Source: Rubinisphaera italica | GTDB taxonomy: Bacteria > Planctomycetota > Planctomycetia > Planctomycetales > Planctomycetaceae | NCBI RefSeq assembly: GCF_007859715.1 | Contig: NZ_SJPG01000001.1 | Location: 1,700,728 to 1,764,727 of the forward strand | Length of the DNA stretch: 64,000 nt | Direction of reading: 5' to 3' | Part shown: piece after piece, positions 9,952 to 18,628 of the stretch | How positions within the stretch are numbered: position 1 is the stretch's first letter | Layout: each line of letters opens with the position of its first letter | Position numbers and translations under genes: made by a program | Notes under the pieces: generated by a model | Database searches by the model: none | Told to the model about the DNA's origin: nothing | Seen by the model: only the letters and a program-made list of their open reading frames with translations

Positions 9952-11334
9952 TCATTGTGCCGGTGGGATCTGAGGTAGGTGTTGCAACTGTAACCTTGCC
10001 CTGCCGTGATACGGGTTAATTTGTAAGCATTTTTCATATTTGAGCTTGGCTGCGGAAAACTGTTTTTTTAAGCGATCCAACTCAGCCTGATAAAACCAAC
10101 ATCTGGCCGAATTAGAATTGAGTTTCGACGAGATTTTAAGCATCTCTCCGGCTGTTACCAGATCGTTATTTCGAAAAGCGGTCAATCCTGTATCAAGGGC
10201 AGCATCGGCTAATGCCTGTTCTCTTTTTGTATTTTGTTCCGTTTCGGCATACAAACTCGCCAACTTCTGGTACACAATATTGTTGGGTGTCATCGAGACG
10301 GATTTATTCCAGCATTGAATTGCTTGATCAGAATCTCCAGTCAGATCAAATAAATCTCCCCGAAGCTCCCAGATTTCAGCATCTACGATTTCATAGTTCT
10401 CGATTTGATTCAGGTGATGTTTTAAAACCTCAGCGTTTTTCGCATCCGCTGCAGCTCGCGCAGATTCTTTCAGAAGCACAAGCGTGTAGGGGGAGAGATA
10501 ATCTTTTTGACTGTCTTGAAGCTCCTGTAATACAGTTAGCTTTTGTGCTGGAGGTAATTTCTCTGAAATCGTCTGATATTCATACCAGTGCCGGTTGAAT
10601 CCAAAATTCTGATTTCTTTCCGTCAAAAAGTCGGTGTTGAAATTGACTGGAATTAGTAATTCAGCCCGTTCAATCATGTCGGCTGCATGCAATGCCTGTG
10701 CTTGATCCGCATTCTCAATCAATGCTTCCCTTTTGACTTGCTGGAACAATAACGATTGAGGTAACTTTCTGAGAAATTGATTAATGAGTGGGAGCGCCTG
10801 CTCACCCCGGTCAGACTTTACCAGCAACTTATTGAACATCAGCTTTGCGGGGATGAAATCATAATTTTCGTAAAACAGTTGTTCGGCAGTTTGCGGTTCT
10901 TCGATTCGCAAATGATTCCGTGCGATTGCATACAAAATCAGTTGACGTGTTTCTCCAGACGTTTTAGAAACCAATTGTTGATACAATTTGTTGCTCTCAG
11001 CAATTCGCCCGGTACGATCCAGGCAGAAAGCCACCCCCTGAGCCGCGGTCAGATTAGCGGAATCTCTTTTTACTGCCTCGCGAAATGCGAGCTCTCCTTG
11101 AATATAAAAGCCTTTGCCGATCAGAGCTTCTGCCAGTTTCTGCCATTCACTGCTGCTGTTGATAAGCTGTACCTGTTTGGATAAATCATTCAGCTCATTC
11201 CAGCTAAATGGATCCGTTTGAGATCGTTCTGGAATCTGAGGGCCGATCTGCCGGTTTCTCGTCGTGAATGCGTATGCTCCAAAGAGTAACTCCGCAGCAA
11301 CTATCAAGAGCAATAAACGACATGCGAAAATCAT
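9952..11334 (-). CDS. TPR-repeat protein with N-terminal membrane anchor
   Basis: A 460-residue protein. The start has a signal peptide or membrane anchor (MIFACRLLLLIVAAELLFGAYAF). The rest is alpha-helical with TPR-like units, clearest at GFYIQGELAFREAVKRDSANLTAAQGVAFCLDRTGR (about 93-130), LFDLTGDSDQAIQCWNKSVSMTPNNIVYQKLASLYAE (about 325-362) and FSAAKLKYEKCLQINPYHGRARLQL at the end. TPRs bind protein partners; the partner is not shown. It lies 120 bp downstream of a DUF1559 gene, but a terminator hairpin separates them, so it may be transcribed less than, or separately from, the rest of the set. FG-GAP and TPR proteins commonly neighbour each other in planctomycetes. Confidence 0.85.
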   Translation of the reverse strand: MIFACRLLLLIVAAELLFGAYAFTTRNRQIGPQIPERSQTDPFSWNELNDLSKQVQLINSSSEWQKLAEALIGKGFYIQGELAFREAVKRDSANLTAAQGVAFCLDRTGRIAESNKLYQQLVSKTSGETRQLILYAIARNHLRIEEPQTAEQLFYENYDFIPAKLMFNKLLVKSDRGEQALPLINQFLRKLPQSLLFQQVKREALIENADQAQALHAADMIERAELLIPVNFNTDFLTERNQNFGFNRHWYEYQTISEKLPPAQKLTVLQELQDSQKDYLSPYTLVLLKESARAAADAKNAEVLKHHLNQIENYEIVDAEIWELRGDLFDLTGDSDQAIQCWNKSVSMTPNNIVYQKLASLYAETEQNTKREQALADAALDTGLTAFRNNDLVTAGEMLKISSKLNSNSARCWFYQAELDRLKKQFSAAKLKYEKCLQINPYHGRARLQLQHLPQIPPAQ

Positions 11335-11399
11335 AATCGTAGAATTTCATCTGACTGGATTAAATGCGGTGAAGTGATACTCTTGATGAAAAGTAGACA

Positions 11400-11433
11400 C
11401 AAAAAAAGCCACTCATACAAGACGAGTAGCTTT
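11400..11433 (-). terminator. Terminator between DUF1559 and TPR genes
   Basis: On the minus strand AAAGCTACTC pairs with GAGTGGCTTT (11424-11433 with 11405-11414, one mismatch, 9-nt loop), followed by a T run (the A run at 11401-11407). It lies 22 bp past the stop of the 11455 gene. Confidence 0.75.
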
Positions 11434-11454
11434 GTCGCATTTCAAATAAGCGTC

Positions 11455-12420
11455 TTAAAATTCACCAAGGACATTCCCATCACTCATGTGACCGAGATTT
11501 TGCCAAGTGGCAAGATCAATGTTTTCCGAAACAAAGCGAACCCCTCCGTCACCGAGAAGGATTTGAACTCCCCCTTTATGTTGACTGCGAGCTCCCAGGA
11601 CAGCAGGCCCTCCTGTACTACTACGGCATTCCGTGATTTTGGAATTTGGTCCAATGATTGTACCGAAAGACCAGTTAGGCATGGCATTGGCATAAAACCA
11701 TGAGTAGGCTCGATCCTTAGTTACAGACCCTGTACCATCACAAACCAATGCCGGAGCCGTTCCAGTTGCGTTTGCACCAAGCGCTTCTGAACCAACAAGG
11801 CATTCTGCAATAATCATTGTGTTGGATGTTCCGTCCGTAATGTCTCTCATCAGGGTTTTACTGTTTTGATACATAACAGTAAAACCATTATTTTGGAATA
11901 CCGTTCCTCCAGCACCATAGCTTCCTGACGTTCCAGTACAGGCAACATAGTTAGTAGGAGCATATGTTGTTTGTCCTGTCTTACCACGATTTCCTGGATC
12001 ACTTGGGCAGCGATAAGCAGCAACTTCTGTCCCTCGGACAACTGTGTTGTTAGGTCCGGAATTTCCAGTATAAATCTCCCAATCGATCATGTCATAAAGT
12101 GCAGACTGTTCCATGAATCCCAGAATACGAGCCTGCCAACCGATCATGCTGGTCGACCAATGGCTAATTCCATTAGCTGTCGGTGTTCGAATACTTGCAG
12201 GCGGAAATGTATTGAAGGTGTCGTGGTAGTTGTGTAGTGCTAAGCCCAATTGTTTCATGTTGTTTTTGCAAGAACTGCGTCGGGCTGCCTCACGAGCCTG
12301 TTGAACGGCTGGCAACAGTAATGCCACAAGGATGGCAATGATTGCGATAACCACCAGAAGTTCAATCAATGTGAATCCCAGTATTTTCTGTTTTTGCTCG
12401 CTCTGCATAAGTCGCTCCAA
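11455..12420 (-). CDS. DUF1559 pseudopilin-like protein with H-X9-DG motif
   Basis: A 321-residue protein. The prepilin-type site lies after a 15-residue leader ([20 protein letters not shown]) and is followed by [36 protein letters not shown]. Middle landmarks include RCPSDPGNRGKTGQTTYAPTNY (the CPSD turn typical of DUF1559) and MRDITDGTSNTMIIAECL. The C-terminus has H KGGVQILLG DG, the H-X9-DG signature. It is 48 bp downstream of a lipoprotein gene that often accompanies DUF1559 proteins in planctomycetes, so the two are probably co-transcribed. Export by a pseudopilin pathway is known for the N-terminal signal type; the role on the cell surface is not known. Confidence 0.93.
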   Translation of the reverse strand: MERLMQSEQKQKILGFTLIELLVVIAIIAILVALLLPAVQQAREAARRSSCKNNMKQLGLALHNYHDTFNTFPPASIRTPTANGISHWSTSMIGWQARILGFMEQSALYDMIDWEIYTGNSGPNNTVVRGTEVAAYRCPSDPGNRGKTGQTTYAPTNYVACTGTSGSYGAGGTVFQNNGFTVMYQNSKTLMRDITDGTSNTMIIAECLVGSEALGANATGTAPALVCDGTGSVTKDRAYSWFYANAMPNWSFGTIIGPNSKITECRSSTGGPAVLGARSQHKGGVQILLGDGGVRFVSENIDLATWQNLGHMSDGNVLGEF

Positions 12421-12468
12421 AAGAATGATCGTCGGAAAAAGAGTTAACTTCAGACTAAAGTTGATAGA

Positions 12469-12900
12469 TTATTTTGTGCTCAACTCAAAATTGTGTTCTG
12501 TGTCTTCAGGCGTAACGTTGACCGATAACGTGGTTTCGGAATTGTATTTCGCCGGAAGATATTGCTCGACTTTATCGATTTCTTCTCCATCGGCCATCTC
12601 TTTGCCGACAACTTTAGTGGCAGAAATCAGCACAGCATTTTCACCAACCACTGCACCTTTATCAGAAGGTAATTCGTACTGACCAGCATTGATCGTCGCT
12701 TCTGTCATTTGTCCGCGTAAGGGTTGACCGCTCGCATCTTTACCAGGACGAAATTGGATAATGCCTTTTTCCAGAGGCGATCCATCCAATGTGACAGTGC
12801 CCTTAAATGCAGCAGTTTCGATGGTTTCTACATCTCCTCCGCCACAACCTGCAATTACGAGAAGACACGCAATGGGAATCAACTTGGAAAGCAATTTCAC
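12469..12900 (-). CDS. Small lipoprotein, carboxypeptidase-regulatory-like (transthyretin fold)
   Basis: A 143-residue protein. Its N-terminus MKLLSKLIPIACLLVIAGC ends in a lipobox (VIAGC), followed by a Gly-rich linker. The remainder (FKGTVTLDGSPLEKGIIQFRPG, INAGQYELPSDKGAVVGENAVLISATKVVGK, EQYLPAKYNSETTLSVNVTPEDTEHNFEL) is the one-domain beta-sandwich planctomycete lipoprotein related to carboxypeptidase regulatory domains. PxKY-ST-L is a typical signature. It sits between the FG-GAP gene (160 bp upstream) and the DUF1559 gene (48 bp downstream). Location in an outer or periplasmic membrane leaflet is inferred from the lipobox. Ligand unknown. Confidence 0.85.
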   Translation of the reverse strand: MKLLSKLIPIACLLVIAGCGGGDVETIETAAFKGTVTLDGSPLEKGIIQFRPGKDASGQPLRGQMTEATINAGQYELPSDKGAVVGENAVLISATKVVGKEMADGEEIDKVEQYLPAKYNSETTLSVNVTPEDTEHNFELSTK

Positions 12901-13060
12901 GAAAGCCTCAATGATCGAATTGATTTGATGTATAATTATTCAGAATGAATGAATTTTCAGAATTTTTAAGTATTATCACTTTGCATTATTAATGCAAATA
13001 GATTTCAACAATAAAACTTATTGGTGTGTAAATACTTCTCGTGCATGTTCAAAAAGATAC

Positions 13061-14362
13061 TTAGTGGTTACCTGTTCCCGTCCAGGCTGTAATTCGCCCA
13101 ATTCTCTCAAACGGTTTCCTTAAATTCAGGCTCCCCGTGACGATATCTTTAATTCCATCGCCATTAATATCTCCAGTCGCCACTGTCACTAGATGAATTG
13201 GCTCACTATCTATCTGCCATGATGTGAAATTCTGGAGACCATCATTCTCCAACCAGATCAGGCTGGCATGTTCTGCTGCGTACCAATCGTTGGTCATACT
13301 GACGAGTACAACGTCTTTGTCGCCATCATCATCCAGGTCAGCCACAGATGCAGCGTATGTTCCGCCCAGGTCAGAGATCCGATGCATCTGAAATTTCCAG
13401 TTTCCCTGATTCTCCAGCCATAGACAGCCATGGTAAGGCTGTGGGTAAGCTTCAGTATCTTCCAGATTATCACCGACTGGTAAAATTAAATCCATATCCC
13501 CGTCATTATCCAGGTCGGACTGAACCAGACCAGCACTTCCCAAGTCCAGATTCACTGTTCGCCAAATCCTGTGAGAGCGAAAATTCCCATCACCAGTATT
13601 TTCAAAGGTCCATAATTCTTCCTCATCTTGCGAGACAATAGCTGCAATGTCGAGATCACCATCGTTATCGTAGTCGGCAACTGGGACATGGATCGTGCCC
13701 GGTGCACTATGGAGTTGATGATCGAGAAAAACTTCATCGCCCATATTTTCCAACCACAAAATCTCTCCCCGTGCATATCCAAAAACTGCAACTACAAGAT
13801 CCAAATCGCCATCGGAATCGAAATCGGCGGCTTGAACGTCTGCGACCCTTCGCACATCATCCAGCAGCACTCTCTTTTTATAGCCTGTGTCCGTTTGCTC
13901 ATAATATTCGACTCGGCCAATCACATTGTCATCTGGCAAAATATTACCGAGTACAGAAACGATCACATCATTGCGTCCGTCTTGGTTAAGATCGATAATT
14001 GTTGCATGAGCGGGGGCTGAAATATTGTCGATTAATATCTGTTCTATAAACTCACCGGAATTGGATTGACTGATTTTCGTCACACAACTTTTTGTGACAT
14101 CGCAAGCGATAATATCATTCTTGCCATCCCCGTCGAAATCAACCACTTGTACATGAGAAATGATCGGCAGTCCGACGGGACTTTCTCCGAGAACATGACG
14201 ATCAAATGGCAGTAGGGTGGTATGATAACTTTTGCCGCCAGTAAATAATTCTTCGGGACTTCCTGACATTGGTACCAACGGCAGTAAATGCCAAATTAGT
14301 AGGGGAATCAGAAATGACAAACCCAGCAGGCAAATCAGCTGAAGTTTTTTTGACATGCTCAC
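13061..14362 (-). CDS. FG-GAP/VCBS repeat beta-propeller protein
   Basis: A 433-residue protein with an uncleaved-anchor-like N-terminus (LQLICLLGLSFLIPLLIWHLLPLVP). At least seven calcium-binding-like D-x-D-G-D repeats occur: DFDGDGKNDI, DLNQDGRNDV, DFDSDGDLDL, DYDNDGDLDI, DLDNDGDMDL, DLDDDGDKDV and DINGDGIKDI. This predicts a seven-bladed integrin-alpha-type propeller on the outside of the membrane, with WLEN motifs between blades. In this family the repeats usually mediate binding to protein or glycan. It is the first gene of the minus-strand set FG-GAP, lipoprotein, DUF1559, TPR. Confidence 0.9.
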   Translation of the reverse strand: MSMSKKLQLICLLGLSFLIPLLIWHLLPLVPMSGSPEELFTGGKSYHTTLLPFDRHVLGESPVGLPIISHVQVVDFDGDGKNDIIACDVTKSCVTKISQSNSGEFIEQILIDNISAPAHATIIDLNQDGRNDVIVSVLGNILPDDNVIGRVEYYEQTDTGYKKRVLLDDVRRVADVQAADFDSDGDLDLVVAVFGYARGEILWLENMGDEVFLDHQLHSAPGTIHVPVADYDNDGDLDIAAIVSQDEEELWTFENTGDGNFRSHRIWRTVNLDLGSAGLVQSDLDNDGDMDLILPVGDNLEDTEAYPQPYHGCLWLENQGNWKFQMHRISDLGGTYAASVADLDDDGDKDVVLVSMTNDWYAAEHASLIWLENDGLQNFTSWQIDSEPIHLVTVATGDINGDGIKDIVTGSLNLRKPFERIGRITAWTGTGNH

Positions 14363-14449
14363 CCTGTATATTTGCTAAAAAAATAGAATCATTGAACGTC
14401 AAATTCAATTTTATCAAGAAGGAATGTTATAAATGAAAAATGATTCTAC

Positions 14450-14585
14450 GTCAGTTCTCCATCATATTGAACTGATCGATGACTTCTTCGATTCGTTCGA
14501 ATGAGCCTGCAGTAAGTCGATTAACTCCAATTTTCAGAGCGATTGAAGTTGCCGAATCAACGCCAACCAGACATTCCTGATGGGA
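14450..14585 (-). pseudogene. C-terminal gene fragment, unrecognised
   Basis: On the minus strand the stretch reads CLVGVDSATSIALKIGVNRLTAGSFERIEEVIDQFNMMEN and then stops. It looks like the last 40 residues of a folded protein (a strand, then two helices), but no start or upstream domain is present; a stop interrupts it just upstream at about 14600. I do not recognise the parent family with confidence. It lies in a remnant-rich gap next to IS110-like remnant B. Confidence 0.3.
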
Positions 14586-14834
14586 TCGAATTAATACACT
14601 TCTATTAACAGGATATTAACAAGGGATCGTGATTGAAGGTACGGTAACGAGTTTCGATATTCAAACAGGTTTGGAATTTCCCTGGATGGCCGGATAAAGA
14701 TTCCCGACGATTCTTCAGCTTTTGAGTCCTGTGGAAAAAGTAATGAAACACGTCTATGTATTTTGCATTCTGTTCGTTTCCAGCCGTGGGGACGAGCAAT
14801 GATTTGTCCCAACCGATCTTTTCTCAATGGTCCT

Positions 14835-15146
14835 TTGATATCGATGAAAGAGTTGCCTGGAATGGGAATTGAGATTTTCCTATCGCTGGGGAATTACACG
14901 CACTCATTCTTGCAGGAGGACCACCATGCTCTTTATCGGTATCAATCAGCATGCACGACATCTTACAGACTTCCTGAGAGACCAGCAGGGCGATGCCCTG
15001 CTCGCTCGTCAGGTCTCCACACGGCCAGACAAGATTTTGCAATTCTTCGACCAACTCATCCAGCGTAGTGCTCAGCTCTATGATCCTCAGCGTATTGGAT
15101 TAACGACGCCTCTCCGAATTACCGTTGAGCACTCGAGTCTATTGTA
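14835..15146 (+). mobile_element. IS110-like element remnant B: leader plus longest transposase fragment
   Basis: The 91-nt leader occupies 14835-14925 and the ATG is at 14926. The encoded fragment MLFIGINQHARHLTDFLRDQQGDALLARQVSTRPDKILQFFDQLIQ matches the N-terminal part of IS110-family transposases (GI-H, then an RQV-T-P helix). The frame continues about 30 unrelated residues and stops at 15146. The catalytic C-terminal Ser domain is absent. The leader stem-loop is GAGATTTTCC (14871-14880) with GGGGAATTAC (14888-14897), which has one A-A mismatch. This is the copy that best identifies the family. Confidence 0.65.
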
Positions 15147-15436
15147 AATCCCCTTATTTCATGACTTCCAGAATCAGTCCGCATACGAGTCGTTACTAAG
15201 AGTGTGTTGTACGTCACCAGCATCCATATTAATAAATCTTTTCGTGTGATCATTACGCTAACGGCATCCCGCTTACATCGGAAGAGCCTTGACAATTGTC
15301 TTCAGGCAGACTTACGATAGAAATAACGATCATTCAATTGGGTCCCACCTGTTCTCCTCGTTCTGCGATGTCGCAGTTTCGGAATTTCTTGAGACGCACC
15401 AGGATCGTTAATTGTGTTCAGATTTTAAGGACATAA
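15147..15436. other. Intergenic region before the 15437 operon
   Basis: About 290 bp with no recognisable coding signal. A good Shine-Dalgarno-like AAGGACA lies at 15427-15433, just before the ATG region at 15442; the product reading MSMRTL may therefore start at its first Met (15437) or the second (15443). A promoter is expected here but no clear box is visible. Confidence 0.3.
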
Positions 15437-18400
15437 TTGAGTATGCGTACGCTGCCTCGCTCCGTTCACTTATTGTGGTCAGGTTTTCTCGCTCTAACCA
15501 TCAATGTCTGTCAAGCTGAAAATGATCTGACAAAGAATTCAGTTGCGACTACGAAAATCGATTTCAGTCGAGATATACGACCGATTCTTTCTGAAAACTG
15601 CTTTCATTGTCATGGTCCCGATACGAATCATCGTGAAGCAGATCTTCGGCTCGACCTGGCAGAAACAGCAAAAGCGGACTCGATTGTTCCCGGGCATTCC
15701 GATCAAAGTGAATTTTATGAACGGATCAGTAGTACTGATGCTGATCTGAAAATGCCTCCCGCTGATTCAAACAAAGAGTTAACTCCCGAACAGAAGAAAT
15801 TGCTTAAACGCTGGATTGATGAGGGAGCCGAATGGACCAGTCACTGGTCGTTTCTATCTCCAGAAAAATCAGAATTACCAACCGTCAAAAACAGTCAGTG
15901 GGTAAGTAATCCTATCGACCAGTTTGTTCTGGCAAATCTGGAATCCGAGCAGTTACAGCCTTCGAGTGAAGCCAGCCGTCGCACCTTGATCCGCCGACTT
16001 ACATTTGATTTGACCGGGCTGCCTCCCACAATTTCCGAGATTAATCAATTTCTGAATGATGAATCTCCCAACGCCTATGAAAATCTGGTTGACCGTCTTT
16101 TGAGTTCAAAAAAGTACGGCGAAAGAATGGCTTTGATGTGGCTGGACGCAGCTCGTTATGGTGATACGAGTGTGTATCATGCTGATGGGCCGCGCGATAT
16201 GTGGGCCTGGCGCGATCGCATCGTGCAGATGTATAACGAAAATCTTCCCTTTGATCAGTTTTCAACGGAGCAACTGGCGGGAGATTTGCTTCCTAATGCA
16301 AGCCCCTTTCAGAAAGTCTCCTCAGGATTTAATCGGAATAACGGGACAACAGATGAAGGAGGCTTGATTCCTGAGGAGTACCGTGTTGAGTACGCCGTAG
16401 ACAGAGTGAAAACGACGTCCATGGTTTGGTTGGGACTCAGCATGGAATGTGCTCAATGCCATGATCATAAATATGATCCGATTTCACACGAAGACTATTA
16501 CCGCTTCTTTGGATTTTTCAATATCAGTGCTGACGCCGGTAGTCAGACACGGAAGGGGAATGCCAAACCGACTGTAGAATTGGTTGATCCGGAAAAACAA
16601 AAAAAACTTCCCGAAGCACGTGCCCGAATCAAAGAAAACCAGATGCAAATCGCCGCTCGTCAAAAGTCAGTCGAGCCTCAGTTTACAGACTGGTTGGAGA
16701 AAATAGATAAAGAGCAACTTGCAACGTCATCCGAACCAGAGGGGCTCATCCTGAATTTTAGGCTTGATGAAGGCAAAGGAAATCAGGTTGTTGATCAAGT
16801 GGATCAGAAGCGTACAGGAACCATTCATGGTAAGGCTGACTGGGTCAAGTCTCCTTACGATCAGGGGATTCATTTTGATGGGCAAACCTATGTTGATCTG
16901 GGTGATGTGTGTGATTTCGAACGGACAGATTCATTTTCCTACGGTGGCTGGGTCAATCTCGATCCGAAAGGGAACGGCGCGCTTTTAGCGAAAATGGATG
17001 ATGCCAATAGTTATCGTGGGTACGATATTCTCATCTCTGGTGAAAAAATCTCAGTGCATATCATCAATACGTGGCCGACGAATGCCATCAAGGTAACTAC
17101 GGAGAAAAAACTCAAACCTTCTACCTGGCACCATGTGTTTGTAACCTACGATGGTTCTTCCAAAGCAGAGGGTGTGAAAATATATGTTGATGGTGAGCTG
17201 TGGGACTGGAAGATTGAGCAGGATCGCTTAACGGAATCCATTCGTACTCCGAAAACGTTATTGATTGGCAGTCGTCACCCCAGTTCTCGTTTAAAGGGAA
17301 CCATAGACGAAGTCTCCGTCTTCAACCATGTGCTCAATCAGTCTGAAGTAGAGGCGCTCACTAAGCAACTTCCAATTACGACCATCCTGGCTGTATCTCC
17401 AGAGGAGCGAACGATAGAGCAACAGCAGCAGTTGCTTAATTACTATCTGGAACATGAAGACGTAGAATATATTGCGTTACTCAAGGAAAAGCAGGAATTA
17501 AAAGCAGAGGAGACAGAACTTCTCAAACCACTGACGTCTGTCATGGTCATGGAAGATATGTCCAAGCCTCGGGATACGTTTATTCTCGCTCGTGGTGCTT
17601 ACGATGCTCCCACCGAACAAAAAGTCGAACCGGGGACACCAGCAGTTTTGCCTCCGATGCCCAAAGAGGCTCCCCAAAATCGACTGGGTTTAGCACAATG
17701 GCTCTTTGCAGAGAATCATCCTCTCACGGCTCGCGTCGCTGTGAATCGGTATTGGCAAATGTTGTTTGGGACAGGGCTAATTACAACGCCGGAAGATTTC
17801 GGTTCGCAGGGGGCATTCCCAAGTCATCCACAATTACTGGACTGGCTGGCTGTTGATTTCAGGGAATCAGGCTGGGATGTTAAACGTATGCTCAAACTAA
17901 TGGTGATGTCGTCTACTTATCGGCAGACATCGGATGTGTCACGGGCTGCCTATTTACGAGATCCTGCAAACAGATTACTGGCACGCGGTTCGCGTTTTCG
18001 ATTGCAGGGAGAAATGATACGCGATAGCGCGCTCCTTATCAGTGGATTGCTTAACACAAAAATGGGAGGCCCGGGAGTAAAACCGTATCAGCCGCCCGGG
18101 CTCTGGAAAGAAGTCGGTTTGAGTGGAAATCCTAAATTCGTTCAGGATCACGGCGAAAAACTGTATCGCCGCAGTCTATACACCTACTGGAAACGATCTG
18201 CACCCCCTCCGTCGATGCAGATCTTTGATGCACCGACACGGGAAAAGTGTACGATCCGGCGACCCCGCACGAATACGCCTCTCCAGGCGTTAGTCACAAT
18301 GAACGATGTCCAATATGTAGAAGCGGCACGTCACCTTGCTGAGCGAATGCTGAAAGAGGGAGGTGCAACCAGTGCCGAACAGGTTGGTTATGCCTTTTTA

Positions 18401-18622
18401 CTGGCAACGGCCAGAGAACCCCGATCAACAGAAAGCTCAGTGCTTATTGATACTTATGAAGAAAGTCTAAAACACTATCAGGCCAATCCTCAGGCGGCTG
18501 AAGAACTGCTCAACGTCGGTGAGTCGCCCCGCGATAAAAATCTGAATGTCTCTCAACTGGCTGCCTGGACGGTCGTGGCCAACATGATTCTCAATTTAGA
18601 CGAAACTTTAACTCACGAGTAA
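15437..18622 (+). CDS. PSCyt1-DUF1549-LamG-DUF1553 secreted cytochrome-like protein
   Basis: A 1,061-residue protein. Signal peptide to about residue 27; haem-type CFHCHGPDTN with Cys55/Cys58/His59 in PSCyt1; DUF1549 with LDAARYGDTSVYHADGPRDMWAWRD and CAQCHDHKYDPI; then an inserted LamG/concanavalin-like domain at about residues 435-640 (LILNFRLDEGKGN, GIHFDGQTYVDLGD, WHHVFVTYDGSSKAEGVKIYVDGE, GTIDEVSVFNHVL). DUF1553 follows (RVAVNRYWQMLFGTGLITTPEDFG, HPQLLDWLA, RRPRTNTPLQALVTMND). LamG domains bind glycans, so this paralogue may carry a substrate- or wall-binding module that the other copies here lack. The DUF1501 gene follows after 6 bp, so the two are surely one operon. Confidence 0.92.
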   Translation: MSMRTLPRSVHLLWSGFLALTINVCQAENDLTKNSVATTKIDFSRDIRPILSENCFHCHGPDTNHREADLRLDLAETAKADSIVPGHSDQSEFYERISSTDADLKMPPADSNKELTPEQKKLLKRWIDEGAEWTSHWSFLSPEKSELPTVKNSQWVSNPIDQFVLANLESEQLQPSSEASRRTLIRRLTFDLTGLPPTISEINQFLNDESPNAYENLVDRLLSSKKYGERMALMWLDAARYGDTSVYHADGPRDMWAWRDRIVQMYNENLPFDQFSTEQLAGDLLPNASPFQKVSSGFNRNNGTTDEGGLIPEEYRVEYAVDRVKTTSMVWLGLSMECAQCHDHKYDPISHEDYYRFFGFFNISADAGSQTRKGNAKPTVELVDPEKQKKLPEARARIKENQMQIAARQKSVEPQFTDWLEKIDKEQLATSSEPEGLILNFRLDEGKGNQVVDQVDQKRTGTIHGKADWVKSPYDQGIHFDGQTYVDLGDVCDFERTDSFSYGGWVNLDPKGNGALLAKMDDANSYRGYDILISGEKISVHIINTWPTNAIKVTTEKKLKPSTWHHVFVTYDGSSKAEGVKIYVDGELWDWKIEQDRLTESIRTPKTLLIGSRHPSSRLKGTIDEVSVFNHVLNQSEVEALTKQLPITTILAVSPEERTIEQQQQLLNYYLEHEDVEYIALLKEKQELKAEETELLKPLTSVMVMEDMSKPRDTFILARGAYDAPTEQKVEPGTPAVLPPMPKEAPQNRLGLAQWLFAENHPLTARVAVNRYWQMLFGTGLITTPEDFGSQGAFPSHPQLLDWLAVDFRESGWDVKRMLKLMVMSSTYRQTSDVSRAAYLRDPANRLLARGSRFRLQGEMIRDSALLISGLLNTKMGGPGVKPYQPPGLWKEVGLSGNPKFVQDHGEKLYRRSLYTYWKRSAPPPSMQIFDAPTREKCTIRRPRTNTPLQALVTMNDVQYVEAARHLAERMLKEGGATSAEQVGYAFLLATAREPRSTESSVLIDTYEESLKHYQANPQAAEELLNVGESPRDKNLNVSQLAAWTVVANMILNLDETLTHE

Positions 18623-18628
18623 AACGCA

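Noticed and set aside
14590..14830. Minus-strand frames upstream of IS110-like remnant B
   Set aside because: Rich in charged residues without domain features; likely non-coding.
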